Positions 24,301 to 35,021 of a DNA stretch of 64,000 nucleotides are shown in pieces; within the stretch, counting starts at the first letter, position 1; the number at the start of each line of letters is the position of its first letter. This DNA comes from Glebionis coronaria (Eukaryota > Streptophyta > Magnoliopsida > Asterales > Asteraceae). Position numbers and translations under genes: made by a program. The stretch is taken from contig CM046876.1 of the NCBI GenBank assembly GCA_025667525.1, forward strand, positions 81,881,512 through 81,945,511. Direction: 5' to 3'. The notes under the pieces were generated by a model. It had not been told where the DNA came from. It did not search any database and worked only from the letters and a program-made list of their open reading frames with translations.

Positions 24301-24827
24301 TGTTGGGAATAAATTAAGGCCAGATCACTTGAGCGCTGACAAGAACAAATCAAGCATTGACAAGAACAAAACAAGCGCTGACAGCTCAAGCGTTGACATG
24401 TTAAAGTCAAGCGTTGACACATTGAAGACAAGCACTGATGGAAGATATATTCTACGCGTGTATTATATTCTAGAATACTTCTAGTAAAGATAAGAACAAC
24501 AATGTATTTTCTATATTTATCTTTACCTAGAATAGTTGATACGTAGATTATTGTACAAGGCTTCTTATGTCTATAAAAGAAGGCCTTTAGGTTAATGTTT
24601 AATAATAAGTTTTCATATAAGTTTTCGTTTGTAAACATCTTTCATTGTAAGCAAGTTTGACATTGATAATCAAAGTGAAAGTTTGTTTACATCTTGTGTT
24701 TTCTTGTTAAGTGTTAAATTCCGCATAACACTTAGATTCATAAAGCATATACAAAGGTTTCTCTACGTGTATTACTTGATCTAATCTCGTATACACAAAG
24801 CTAATCGATCTAAGTTTGGGATCAACA
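24301..24827 (+). repeat. 3' LTR of copia element C1
   Basis: This 527-bp LTR is the partner of 1230-1756, with a TATA run at 24572. It is followed directly by the second GTCCT and then by the G1 integrase. Its U3 holds its own copy of the phased array. Confidence 0.95.
24332..24440 (+). repeat. 21-nt phased array, cluster 9 (3' LTR)
   Basis: Cores start at 24332, 24353, 24374, 24389, 24410 and 24431, the same 21/21/15/21/21 layout as cluster 1. Three of the nine or so differences between the two LTRs fall in these cores. Confidence 0.9.
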
Positions 24828-24991
24828 GTCCTTTCACCGTTACACAAGTGTTTCCGTATGGGACCATTGAGCTAGCTCAAGATGATGGTCCTAACTTCAA
24901 AGTGAATGGACATAGGCTTAAGCACTACTTTGGTGGGGAAATTCCTTCAATGGTTGACCTCGACCAAGTCACCTTCCCCAATGATAATTAG
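24828..24991 (+). pseudogene. G1 pol, C-terminal end of integrase
   Basis: After the GTCCT duplication the frame broken at 1229 resumes with the integrase C-terminal SH3-like segment (FTVTQVFPYGTIEL), then HRLKHYFGG, and ends at TAG 24989-24991. No chromodomain is seen, which suits Athila-type rather than chromovirus elements. Confidence 0.9.
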
Positions 24992-27128
24992 CATTGAGGG
25001 GATCGAGTCGAGCTCATGACTCGGTAATCAAAAACGAGGTGCCTCGTGGGGGAGATCCCATGCTTATCCTTTTATGCTTTCTAATAACTAATTAGAGGGG
25101 ATTTGTGCCCTTCCAACTCGTTGTCTCGTGGTTGTTTGTGATTGTGTTATCTAGATCATCATCATCTACGATTGAAGACTCTCGTGTTCGTTTACGTGAG
25201 CCTCCATCGTTTGCTTGAAGAAGTTTTTCACGAATCCATGACATATCCTTTATTGTTCTAACAATTATCTTTTAGCATAATTCATAAACGGCTTTAGATA
25301 TATTGTTGATTACCATTTCCATGCTAGATCCTAAGCATTCGATTCTTCGTCTCTAGTATGGGGGTGCTCCACCTTTAGACTCGAAACATTGAGGACAATG
25401 TTTACTTTTAGTATGGGGGTGAATAGGTACTTGCTTTGCTACGCCCTCACGCTTTCCAATTTTCAATGTTTTTGTTTTGTTGCTAATAAGGCTAAAAATG
25501 GCCCAATTTTAAAAATTTTCTTAGTTTTCATCAGTGTTTTTGAGACACGAATGTATATTTTCCGATGGGTAGAATAAGAGCTAATTTTTGACTTGATGGG
25601 CATTTGGAGCCATTTACATTCCTTAACCCGCTCAATTCAAGTTTTGCTAGACTTTTATATAGGGAACTTTAAAACGCGAGAATCTTAGCTCATTCGGGTT
25701 AAGAACAAGAACTTTTCGCAAGTTCCTATAATTGATCCTAGAAAGTCACTTATCAAGGGAACTATAAAATGCATTCTCTAAACTTGAAAAAGTACAAGAA
25801 AGTGCAAGATCCTATAGGTGGCTTGAAAACCCAAAACTTTGATTTGATATAGTCTTAATGAAAGCTAATCCAAATTTAGCTTAATTTTGACTTGCATGGC
25901 TAAGTATTCACGAGTCTCTTTAATTAGAGGTCTTTATATAGTGAAGAACGAGAGATGATAGAGTTAGACAAGTGATCCTGCTAAACGTAGAACATGAAAA
26001 TGTTCTTTCAAAAACTCATATGTTTTTAATTGTGGCTTTTTCTTCCCATAAGATTAATGCATTAGGAATAAAAATAATTGCAATAAGTAAGGTCGTACGA
26101 TTTGAAAGGTTATTTAGCCTCTAGCGCAAGATCGTTTAAAAGTTGCTCGGGGTTGAATAGAGTTCATAGCCAAGGCATAACTTATTGAAGCGGGACGCGA
26201 AGATTGGTGATTATCCAAAAAGGCCCTAACAAGGCATGAGGAGCTCTATTTTATTGCTAAAGATCCAAGATGATGTGAAGTATCATATTCCTAAATCAAT
26301 ATGAAGGATCGAGACACACGACGAAAAGCAATTACTCCCTAAAGATCATGGAGAAAGTATATCCAAAAAGACCCTTACAAGGTATGAGGATAAATATATC
26401 CAAGTCCGAAAAGGAGGCGGATCGTTGTATATCAAAATCCAAAATAAAGATTGAAGAAAAATGATGAAGTCGTGGTCCAAATATGAAGAATCTCTCAAAA
26501 ACGTCAAGTGAATAAATTCCAAATATATGAAGAGAAGACCATAATTTCAAGAACGTCTTCCCAAGATTTGAAGTATGAAGTACATGCCAAATATCGGTCC
26601 GACAAAGGTCTCAAATCGTGAAACGAGTTATGCCAAGATATGAACTTAAGGAGATACACGAGAAGCCATTTTAAAAGATTTTGTCCTTCGGCTAACTATC
26701 GATTAAATCGTGCTACTTTGCTTTCAGACTAATAACTACTCAAATAAGTCAATATGAATCACTTGTGATCCATGACAAATAGTTAAAAAATGCTAGTAAC
26801 CCATTTCTTTTATAATAACTAGGATTGCGGGGAGAAAAGGTATTACACAATTTGGACGTATGAGTAGTGTTAGCATTGTGACTTGTACCAACAATGATCT
26901 CGTTTTTGCACTTAGCATGGAATGTATGACAATCAAGGATGACGAAATTTACTCTAAAGGGACATTTACTTGTTTCTATTCTTTGACCCTAAAAGTCACA
27001 TTCGTGATGAAAATCATACATTATGTCTTTACCCTTCAATAAAGGTTAATAAAATTGAACTTTGGTGATGCTTAGATACTTTATTCTAGCATTGCGTGAG
27101 GGCACGGCAATGGCTTAGTATGGGGGAG
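24992..27128 (+). other. G1 non-coding region between pol and 3' LTR
   Basis: No convincing ORF lies here; an env-like gene, known from some Athila elements, is absent. The region shares blocks with the same region of elements A and B: the ACATTG hairpin at 25384-25403, a block reading GGCTAAGTATTCACGAGT, then GAACGAGAGATGATAGAGTT (about 25901-25968). A short motif (CCAAAAAGRCCCTWACAAGG) occurs at 26215 and 26363. A polypurine run (TATGGGGGAG) ends at 27128. Confidence 0.75.
25384..25403 (+). other. 3' conserved hairpin with AGGA loop (G1)
   Basis: AAACATTG-AGGA-CAATGTTT is a perfect 8-bp inverted repeat with a 4-nt loop. The same 20 bases occur in sense orientation in A (56602) and B (47454, minus strand), each between the last ORF and the 3' LTR and near a second G-rich run. 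Confidence 0.85.
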
Positions 27129-30100
27129 TGATGAGATGGCATTTATACATGATCTCGTCATTCTTTTCGGGGTTTAAATGCATAAAAATGTCATAAAATA
27201 CCACATATATGCTTGTGTTTGTTTACTTGTGTATTTTAGGTATGGATATCGTGAATAACACAAAAGATCACAAGAAACAAGGAAAAACGGACACGAGAAA
27301 CGAAGCCGTACAAAGAACCGGGACCTCGTTCATGATTTATCCAACATTTACCCTTGAAGACTTGAAGATATGCAAGATTGATCCTTAAACAATGAAGAAA
27401 TGACACTTAAAACCCTTGTGAAATCACAATTACAAGTTTGGCCCCTTAAGTTTCTCAAAATTGCAAAAAGGTCCTTCAACTTTGAAGAAATGGCAAAATT
27501 AGTCCCTCATCAAATCTAACTTGTCAATTATAGTCCCTCATGAAGTCAAAGTTACATTGAAGACCTTTAAAGATCAAGAATGTCCAAGATCAGTCCCTCA
27601 AATATCCAAAAATGGCAAAAACAACCCTTTAAAACCTTTTGCCAAAGTTTTGGGGCAAAAGTGTGAAGATTGGAAGTTTATTAACAAAGGGATGCGTTTA
27701 TAATGGCTAAAATACTTCTTATACAACTTTTCCCAAAAACAAAGGACCAAAGCTGCCATTCCCAAAGTTTGAATTCACAAACACGCGCCAAACAAACACA
27801 ATCCTACAAAAACGGATCAAACTTTGTTACTGTAGCACGTATGAACCCAGTTTTTACCTCACTTAAAACAAATGGTAATTTTCAATTACCCACACCCACG
27901 TGTGATTCACACAAGCAGAAACTCATCCCAACCTTAAAACCCTCACTCCCACTCACCAAGAGGCCCTACACTCAACCTCTTCTACCTATCACATCACCAC
28001 TTCTTCCCAAAGGACTGCCACGTGTCAAAATCAACGGCCAAGACTCCTAGCTTAACCCCAAAGCTAAGATAAACGTCCCTGATCATTTTGGACAGCTCAC
28101 ATCAAAGAATCGTCTAGAAGACCTCAAGGGCACATTTGGGAATTCAGTTCTTGAGTTTATGAATAGTGCTTTGTATCTATTTGCCTATAAAAGGAGACCT
28201 CAACCTGTGAGAGTCCCTTTGTTCCAGTTTTAGGCTATCAATCTTTGTAATTCCTTTTTAAGTTAATAAAATTTGATTTTCTTAAATTTGTGAAATCTTT
28301 TTTATGTTTATTAAAAGTTGGTGTTAGAATAGCCTAAATCTGAGTTCCACTTATATGATTGAAGGTTTTTGAGGCAAGGTTTTAATCAATAAGACTTGTG
28401 TTTCAAAAATCAGAAAGTGTTTGATATTTTTTCAGCACTTTGGTTTGTTCTTCTTAGCAGGTATTTGGAAGCTGGTACTTGTTCTGCTAGTACCTCAGCT
28501 CAAACAATCCAAGGCCTGGATGTAGGTCTTGGAGGTTTGCATCCTTCTCCCTTTTCAATTTTCTCTTTATTTTCTGAATATTTGTGATTTTGTATGATTA
28601 TTGTGGAATTTGTGTTTTGATGGTTGGATTTTGTTTATCTAGTATTGTTTGATGTTTATGAGTTGATGTTAACTTGATTTGTGGGTTGAATCTTATATAT
28701 CCTTTGAAAATGTGTCAAAACAGATTATTAAGGGGTTTTTGGGTTAACTGCATAAGCAGGATTTGTGGTTTGTTGAGTGGTTGTTTTGTGTTGTTATCTG
28801 TTGGTACTTGTTTATCTGGTATACTTGGTCACTTATTTGCAAGTTTTGTGGTTTGAAACACCTAAATCCATTGAAGGGCTATAAAATCTTGTTTACTTGA
28901 TAAAATTGGCTATAGTTTAAGGGACACCTAGATCTAATCATAGACTAAGGTTAACAAGTGATTAAACTAGGTTAATAACACCAGGGAAAGAGATTTGGAT
29001 GCTTGAAATTGGATCTGTGGTCAATTAGTTCAGCAAAAGTTTCTACATATTCTACTTGTTCATTAGTAACCTGCATATGCTTAGATCTGCTTATTTTCTT
29101 TGATTCAGTGATTGAAATAAATTTGTTTCTGCTTAATCATAGTTTATATAGCTTGTATATGCATCTGGGTGAATTTGGCTGGCTTTTTTTTGCTTTATCT
29201 GCTTATTTGTTCATAACAACTTATCTTCCATATCTGTGCTATATCTGTGGACTGTTTGATTAATCTGGGCTTATTGAGTGAACCAAAGTTTGTTTTTGTG
29301 CTTGATTGTGACTCCTTGTGATTAACTGATCACTTGGGTGCCCTTGTCTCCCAATAAAACATACTAAATCTCTCTAAAAAGCTTGGTCAAATAGTCAAAG
29401 CAGTGGGAACTCCTTTCCCCTGCTGCTAGCCACTGCTAGTGTATTTTGTGTTTCAGCTTATCAATAAGTTATAATAACTTATTTTAACCAGCAACAAATT
29501 GGATTTTGTAATAGGTGCTCATTATTTGACCCATTTGTTCATACTGGAGCATTTGCTGTGTTGACTTTAGGGTTTGACTAGAAAACCAACTTAATTGACT
29601 TTTTCATAAGTGCTTATTGGTTCATTCTGGCTTATTGGTGTTGCTTATTGGAATTTTGTTGATTGATTTGGCTTATTGAGTCCATTTGTGACTTTTTGCA
29701 AGTTGAATCAAGTCCTGAGGTGCCCTAAATCTCAAACCCGACTATTTTGTCGTTTTATGGATTTGTACTTTGCTTATTTCTGGCTTATTGAGTGTGCTTT
29801 TTCAAAATTTCTTTTTACAGCTCTCTTTAGTAACCAAAAATAAGGTTGTGTGTCAAATTAGAGCTTATGGCATTAGCTTATTGCTTAATGGGCTTAATGG
29901 CCCAATAAAGATAAGCTGTTTGCTTAATAAGCTGTGATAAGCTCACTTTCAGCTTTTGGGCCTTCAGAGTTTTGTGTTTAGAATTAAATTTTGAGTCAGA
30001 TTGGGCTTTTCCAAGTCAATTGGGCCAAGTTTGACTTTTTGGGCTAAAAAGCCCATTAGTGTTGACTGTTTTTGGTTTTGGCCCTTTTGATGGGCCCAAT

Positions 30101-30660
30101 AGGGGCATTCTGGTCATTTCACTTCCATTTTCTGTTTAATTAGGTCAAAATAAACTAGTTTGCAAGTTTTTAGAATTTTTTTATAATTTTTGGATTTTTA
30201 ATATTATTTTATTATTATTTTTCAAATTTCACATTTTGGCACTTTTTACATTTTTCATAGCTTAAATACATTAAAATAGGATTTTTGCAACTCTTAGATT
30301 AATTTTATCACTTTTAGATTAATTTTTATAATTATTTTAAGTTTTAATAGTTTTTAAATCATTTTTAATAGTTTTTATTCTTTTAAAAATTTCTATAAAT
30401 AGTTTTTAATCTTTTTAGGTCATTTTAGAGGTTTACCAATTGAAAAATCTTTATTTGGGCTTTTTGATAATTAATTTGATTTTTAGGGCTTTAATTAGCA
30501 TTTAAAAATTGAATATTTAATTAATTAAAAAGGTTTGAAAAAGTTTGATCATTGGTAAACTCTTAGTTTATTTATTTTGATTTTTGGTGAATTTTTGGTA
30601 ATTTTTAGAATTAATTTTTATTTTAGCTCATTTTACGATTTTATGTTAAGTCGTAGTACT
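27129..30660 (+). repeat. 3' LTR of Athila-like element G1 (right end uncertain)
   Basis: The LTR opens TGATGAGATGGC right after a polypurine run. Its start forms a near-perfect inverted repeat (TGATGAGAT/ATCTCGTCA), as do the LTR starts of A and B. A TATA box (TATAAAA) is at 28186-28192 and an AATAAA signal near 28264. Downstream is a stretch rich in CTTATT words (about 28600-30000) and then AT-rich DNA. The 5' LTR lies outside the window, so the right end near 30.66 kb is only an estimate. Confidence 0.65.
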
Positions 30661-30870
30661 AATAAATTTCACGTCTTCGTCATTCTCTTTTCTCATCCCC
30701 CTCTTTCAAATATTAATCTCAAACCTTGCTACATTTTAGTCACACACATATACCTACTTGGGAAACGAACTTCATTGGGTCATTAGTGCTTGATTTTCCT
30801 AAATCATCACTTAATACTTACCGCTCATTTCGCTCTTTTGTTTTCCTAAACAAGAGGTGTAATTTACTTC
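30661..30870. other. Unassigned stretch between G1 LTR and T2
   Basis: I cannot assign these about 210 bases. They may be the end of the G1 LTR, flanking DNA or the truncated left end of T2. No feature is visible. Confidence 0.4.
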
Positions 30871-31279
30871 AATCATTGACCTTACTCTTTTAATGTTAGC
30901 TATGTATCCAGATATCATTGAATTTGTGAAGGGTTATGAGTTATTAGTAGTCTTTTGAGAAGTTCACATCTTATCAACGATAATAAAACTAGAAAGTTGG
31001 TAGTGCCATTAGAATGGATTGGTTGATTATGACATGATGTTATTATCTAAATTGATGGGAACTCGAGTAGAATTCCCCTAAAAGATAAGATGTTGATTAT
31101 CAAAGGTGATCTAAATAATTCCCTATGGGTAACTGTAACCTTCATTTAGGCTTGAAATTATACCATGAATGGTTGTGAATAAGTCATAAATCTTGTAATC
31201 TAGAAAGAACCTAAGGTGAATTTATTAAAAGATGTTCATGTTATTTGAAACTTTATGAGGTATTTGCTTGTGAATTACC

Positions 31280-33340
31280 TAAACTTCCGCCATTAAGGCA
31301 AGTTGAATTTGGTATTGATTATATTCCCGGTGCTGCACCTGTGGCGTGTGCACCCTACTTCAGCACCATCTGACTCGAAAGAGTTACCGTGCAACTGAGA
31401 GAGTTGTGGGAAAAAGCTTTTATTCTACCGAGCTCGTCATCATGGAGAGCTATGGTGTTATTATTCCTTATATTTGTTGATTACCTTGAACTAGGTAAAT
31501 TGACGATCAAAATCTATATCCATTACCCAAGATGGAAGATTTGTTCGATCATTTACAAGGTTCTAGCGTATATTCAAAAATTTGATCCACGGCATGGTTA
31601 TCATCAAATTCACATCCGCGAAAAAGATTATATATTCCAATCACTACATCCAGAACTCATAATGAACATTATGAGTTTCATGTTATGTCGTTTGGATTGA
31701 CCAATGCACATGTAGCATCCATAAATTTGGTGAATCACGTGTGTAGGCTGTAATTTGATAAATTCATACTTGTGATCATTAAGGACAATCTGTTTGTATC
31801 TAAGAATAAGAAGGAGTTAGTAATCATTTGTAGACTGCCCTGAGTTGGCTGAACAGTTAAAACCTGTACCTTGAGTATTTAACATGTGATTTAAGGCTTG
31901 ATCCTTTACATTATTTGACCATGTGATTGATAGGTAATGGAATCTATATTGACTCTTCAAATATTAGATCCATTAAGGCTTTGGGTTATACCATAAAGAA
32001 AGTGCAAAAATGTTTTGACAAATATTTATCAAATGATTTTTTTAAGGAATCATTCCCTTATACCCAGATCATTTAACTAAACTCCCTTAGGAGTAAATGT
32101 TTGTGTATATCTCAAGACAACCTAGGAGGAATTGAGGAAACCATTTAAACCATGACTTGGATTTCGGAACGATAATTTTTGCTCTTCAACAAAGAAAATT
32201 TTGACAAAGATTTAAACAAAGATTTTTCGAACATTTACGGATCTTATTAATTATTTTCGATAAATCAACAAAAATCGTGTTAACTAAATTCAATTCTATT
32301 TTGAAATTTTTTCTATAATTGGGCGAACTGAGAAATTTAAAATTTTACGTTTACGTTTCATAAAATTAAATATTTATTATTTAATTACTTGTAATATTTA
32401 TCGACGCTTTCAACGTCGGATTGAGCAAAACTAATAAAGATAATAGTTGAGACGAAACTAAAACTTTGAAAATATGAAGAAAGAACTTTTGAGTGATTAT
32501 GGGCATGATATTTATTTCATCGGGGAAGGTGAATGTAGTTGCTGACATATTATGTAGAAAGAATAGAGAACCAATTAAGATGTGTTCCTTAGTATTGACC
32601 ATACACAATAAATTGCCGAGCAATTTAAAAATAGCTGATGCTTGTAAAAAGGATAAAATAGAAATGAAGGGGCTCGTGACTAATGAGAACCACTAGATAT
32701 AGGAGCCAATGACGTTAAATGTTTAAAAGGTCGTTTGTGGTGGCCTAAATATGGAGGATTTTGAGATTTAGTCATATTGGAATCTCATAAGATTAAGTAT
32801 CCTATTCATGCCATTTCTGATTAAATGTATCTTATATGAAGAAATTGCACTGATGGCTACATATGAAAGCAGACATCGCAACATACGTTGGTAAACATCT
32901 AACTTTTGTGAAGGTCAGGGCTAAACGCCAAAATCCATAAGGATTGCTTCTACAACTTATAATTCTTGTTTGGAAGTGAGATAGAACCACCATGGATTCT
33001 TATCATAAATCTTCCAAGGTCATCATCTGGATTTGATTCGATTTGGGTCATCATCGACAAACTGACCAAATTTCCTAATATCATTCCCATTAATGATAGA
33101 TTCTCGATGGAGAAGTTGACTCTTTTGTATTTTAAAGGAGTTGTGTAAGCATGGTGTGCCTGTATCTATCATCTCTATCAAGATCCTCGCTTCGCATCGA
33201 ATTTCTAGAGATTTCCTTTAGAATCATTGGGAACGAACCTTGATGAGAGTACTGTTTACCACCCCAATCGAAGGGACGAGGTAAAGTAACGATACAAACA
33301 CTAGAAGTCTTGTTTTATGTTTGAATAATTGACCTTTGGT
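31280..33340 (+). pseudogene. T2 pol remnant: RT, RNase H end, integrase
   Basis: Recognisable pieces in shifting frames are a linker reading IPGAAPVA (about 31332), an RT segment with GYHQIHIRE (about 31598-31624) and the FGLTNA motif (about 31693), an RNase H end (VNVVADIL, about 32531) and integrase (IWVIIDKLTKF near 33039; HGVPVSII near 33150). Stops and frameshifts are frequent. The RT and RNase H pieces are separated by an AT-rich block (about 32080-32470) as in T1. The product would have been a chromovirus-type polyprotein. Confidence 0.75.
32083..32099 (+). other. Internal polypurine-like run of T2
   Basis: TCCCTTAGGAGTAAATG is the diverged match of the internal run of T1 at 17097-17113. 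It lies 1.95 kb before the 3' tract, compared with 2.01 kb in T1. Confidence 0.5.
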
Positions 33341-34036
33341 AATGAACAGAATAATTGCTTTCCTTTGGAGAGATTATCATTGATAATTATCGTATTAGGG
33401 TTGAGATGGAGTCTTGTGAGGATCTATATAAAGAGCATCTGTAGGTAGGAGTTGGGATGGAGATACCCGACCCGCGAGACCTGAAATGATTGTGTAAATT
33501 AGGATCTGATTATTGACTGCCAGTAGTGGGCAGGAGGTTATGTGAACATGAAATGTAGATCTTGAAGTGCAGGATGGGTAGCAAAGCTATGCCGAGAATT
33601 TATCATCATGGAAAGATGAATGGATGATCTGAAAGATCGTGGGAATCTAAGTCCCTATTGTATGGGACCATCGAGATAATGTAAAGATTTGGTTTGAGAG
33701 GCATATAAGCTAGATATACCCTAGGACTTCAAGGGATGCATGAATTATGTTTGTATATCGAACTTGATAAAATGTTTATCAAGTGAAAATCTGAGTGTTT
33801 CTTAATGAAGTTTAGATCGGCGAAAAGTTGCATTCATCAAAAACCCGTGAACATCATGGATAGAGAAAGTAAGTCAACTTAAGCCTGATCGTATTCCCGT
33901 AGTTATGTTTGATGAAACTCGCGTATTGTAATGAATTACACTTGAAAGAAAAGACCGAATGTGGAGGAAATGCACACAGGTCTTGATTCTATAAGAAGCG
34001 AGTAGTAAGATGAATTGATCTTTGAGGACAAAGATC

Positions 34037-34054
34037 CTCTTTAGGGGTAACTGC
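34037..34054 (+). other. Polypurine tract of T2
   Basis: CTCTTTAGGGGTAACTGC lies directly before the LTR start TGTGACAATC at 34055, as in T1. Confidence 0.8.
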
Positions 34055-34595
34055 TGTGACAATCCGTCAATTTGAGGTCGATATTTTATTCTCAAGTATT
34101 ATTTAAAATCATTATTTTATTGTGAATTTATTAATTCACTCACTTTTGGGAAGAAATAAGGTTTTACGTCTTAAAGTAGCATCGACTACGTCTAAACCGG
34201 AGAACTCTACGTTACGTGCTTACGTTTACATACACCGTTTTTGTGATAGTCCGACATTTCAGGAAATAAATTAATTCCTGAATATTATTTTGGAATTTTA
34301 TTTTGTGTTGGTTTATAAACTCACAAATTTACGAGAGGAAATTAGGACTTACGTGCATAATTTAGCGCCTTTTACGATTACACCGGAAACCCTAGGTTTA
34401 CGTATTTACGCTTTTGAACTCCGTTTTCGATGAGACAATTTTTATTAGAATCGTTTTGTGTCGTAGATTCATAATTTATAAAAACGTTTTTCGTAAAACG
34501 ACCCGAGGGCACGTAAATCGAGGAAACTAGAATCGAGGAGTACCCGTAAATTAGTGGAGATGAGACAAGTGGGACACTTGTCTCACCACCATCCT
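34055..34595 (+). repeat. Partial 3' LTR of T2
   Basis: About 540 bases match the start of the T1 LTR (sense strand), including the CGACCCGAGGGCACG block near 34499. The match fades at about 34580-34595, where the C2 copia LTR begins. Confidence 0.8.
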
Positions 34596-35021
34596 TGTGT
34601 GTCAAGTTTATATGTAAACCAAGGACACTTGTCCTTAGTTCTTCTGTTGTCCCATATATTTGTGATGATTAAACAAGAAAGAAAGTTAGATAAAAGATGA
34701 ATTCTAGAGAGAGAAAGTAGAGAAAAGTGTGTGAGAAACTTGGTGAATATTAGATTAGAAGAATAGGAAAAATGAGACAAACAACCTCTCCTTACATGCA
34801 AGGAGAGGTTTATATAGCCTTGCCTACATGTGGTATGATAGGCTATATGATAATGGGTCGGGCTTTCCTTTTGGGCTTTGGTTACTTATGAATGAACCTT
34901 AGCTTAAAGTTAAGCCCGTAATACACTACTAATCTACTACTTATTATAACATTCTAATATACGATACATAATAAACATATGACCGAGCATTCTTATTTGA
35001 CTCAATATTTTGACGCTAACA
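34596..35021 (-). repeat. 3' LTR of C2
   Basis: On the minus strand the LTR starts TGTTAGCGTC after the run GGGGGATAT. Its other end near 34596 is placed by loss of T2 similarity and the first TG, so it is uncertain by a few bases. A TATA box (TATATAAA on the minus strand) is at 34809-34816, beside an 11-bp inverted repeat. Confidence 0.75.
34783..34810. other. Inverted repeat at the TATA box of the C2 LTR
   Basis: AACCTCTCCTT (34783-34793) and AAGGAGAGGTT (34800-34810) are perfect inverted copies around ACATGC. On the element strand the hairpin starts within the TATA box and spans the region where transcription should begin. Confidence 0.7.

Larger units (their letters stand above)
1230..24827 (+). 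mobile_element. SIRE-like Ty1/copia retrotransposon (C1), itself interrupted by T1
   Basis: C1 is complete: 527-bp LTRs at 1230-1756 and 24301-24827, an initiator-Met type primer site, gag, pol in copia order (protease, integrase, RT, RNase H), a third large ORF and a polypurine tract. The target duplication GTCCT is at 1225-1229 and 24828-24832, and the G1 integrase resumes after the second copy. Without T1 (11579-24058) and one CCATT copy the element is about 11.1 kb. The LTRs differ at roughly nine sites by eye, under 2%. Nonsense codons (all TAG) and several frameshifts disable it. The SIRE assignment is inferred from the RNase H C-terminus and the extra ORF. Confidence 0.95.
30871..34595 (+). 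mobile_element. Truncated Tekay-like gypsy element (T2), relative of T1
   Basis: From about 30871 the sequence matches the reverse complement of T1 internal DNA (about 15082-18310), then continues into the start of an LTR at 34055 that matches the T1 LTR up to about 34590. The 5' LTR, gag and protease are missing. The rest of the 3' LTR is probably beyond the window, because copia element C2 is inserted in it. Confidence 0.82.

Noticed and set aside
24992..27128. An env-like gene after G1 pol
   Set aside because: No frame longer than about 70 codons is found, and the region aligns with non-coding DNA of A and B.
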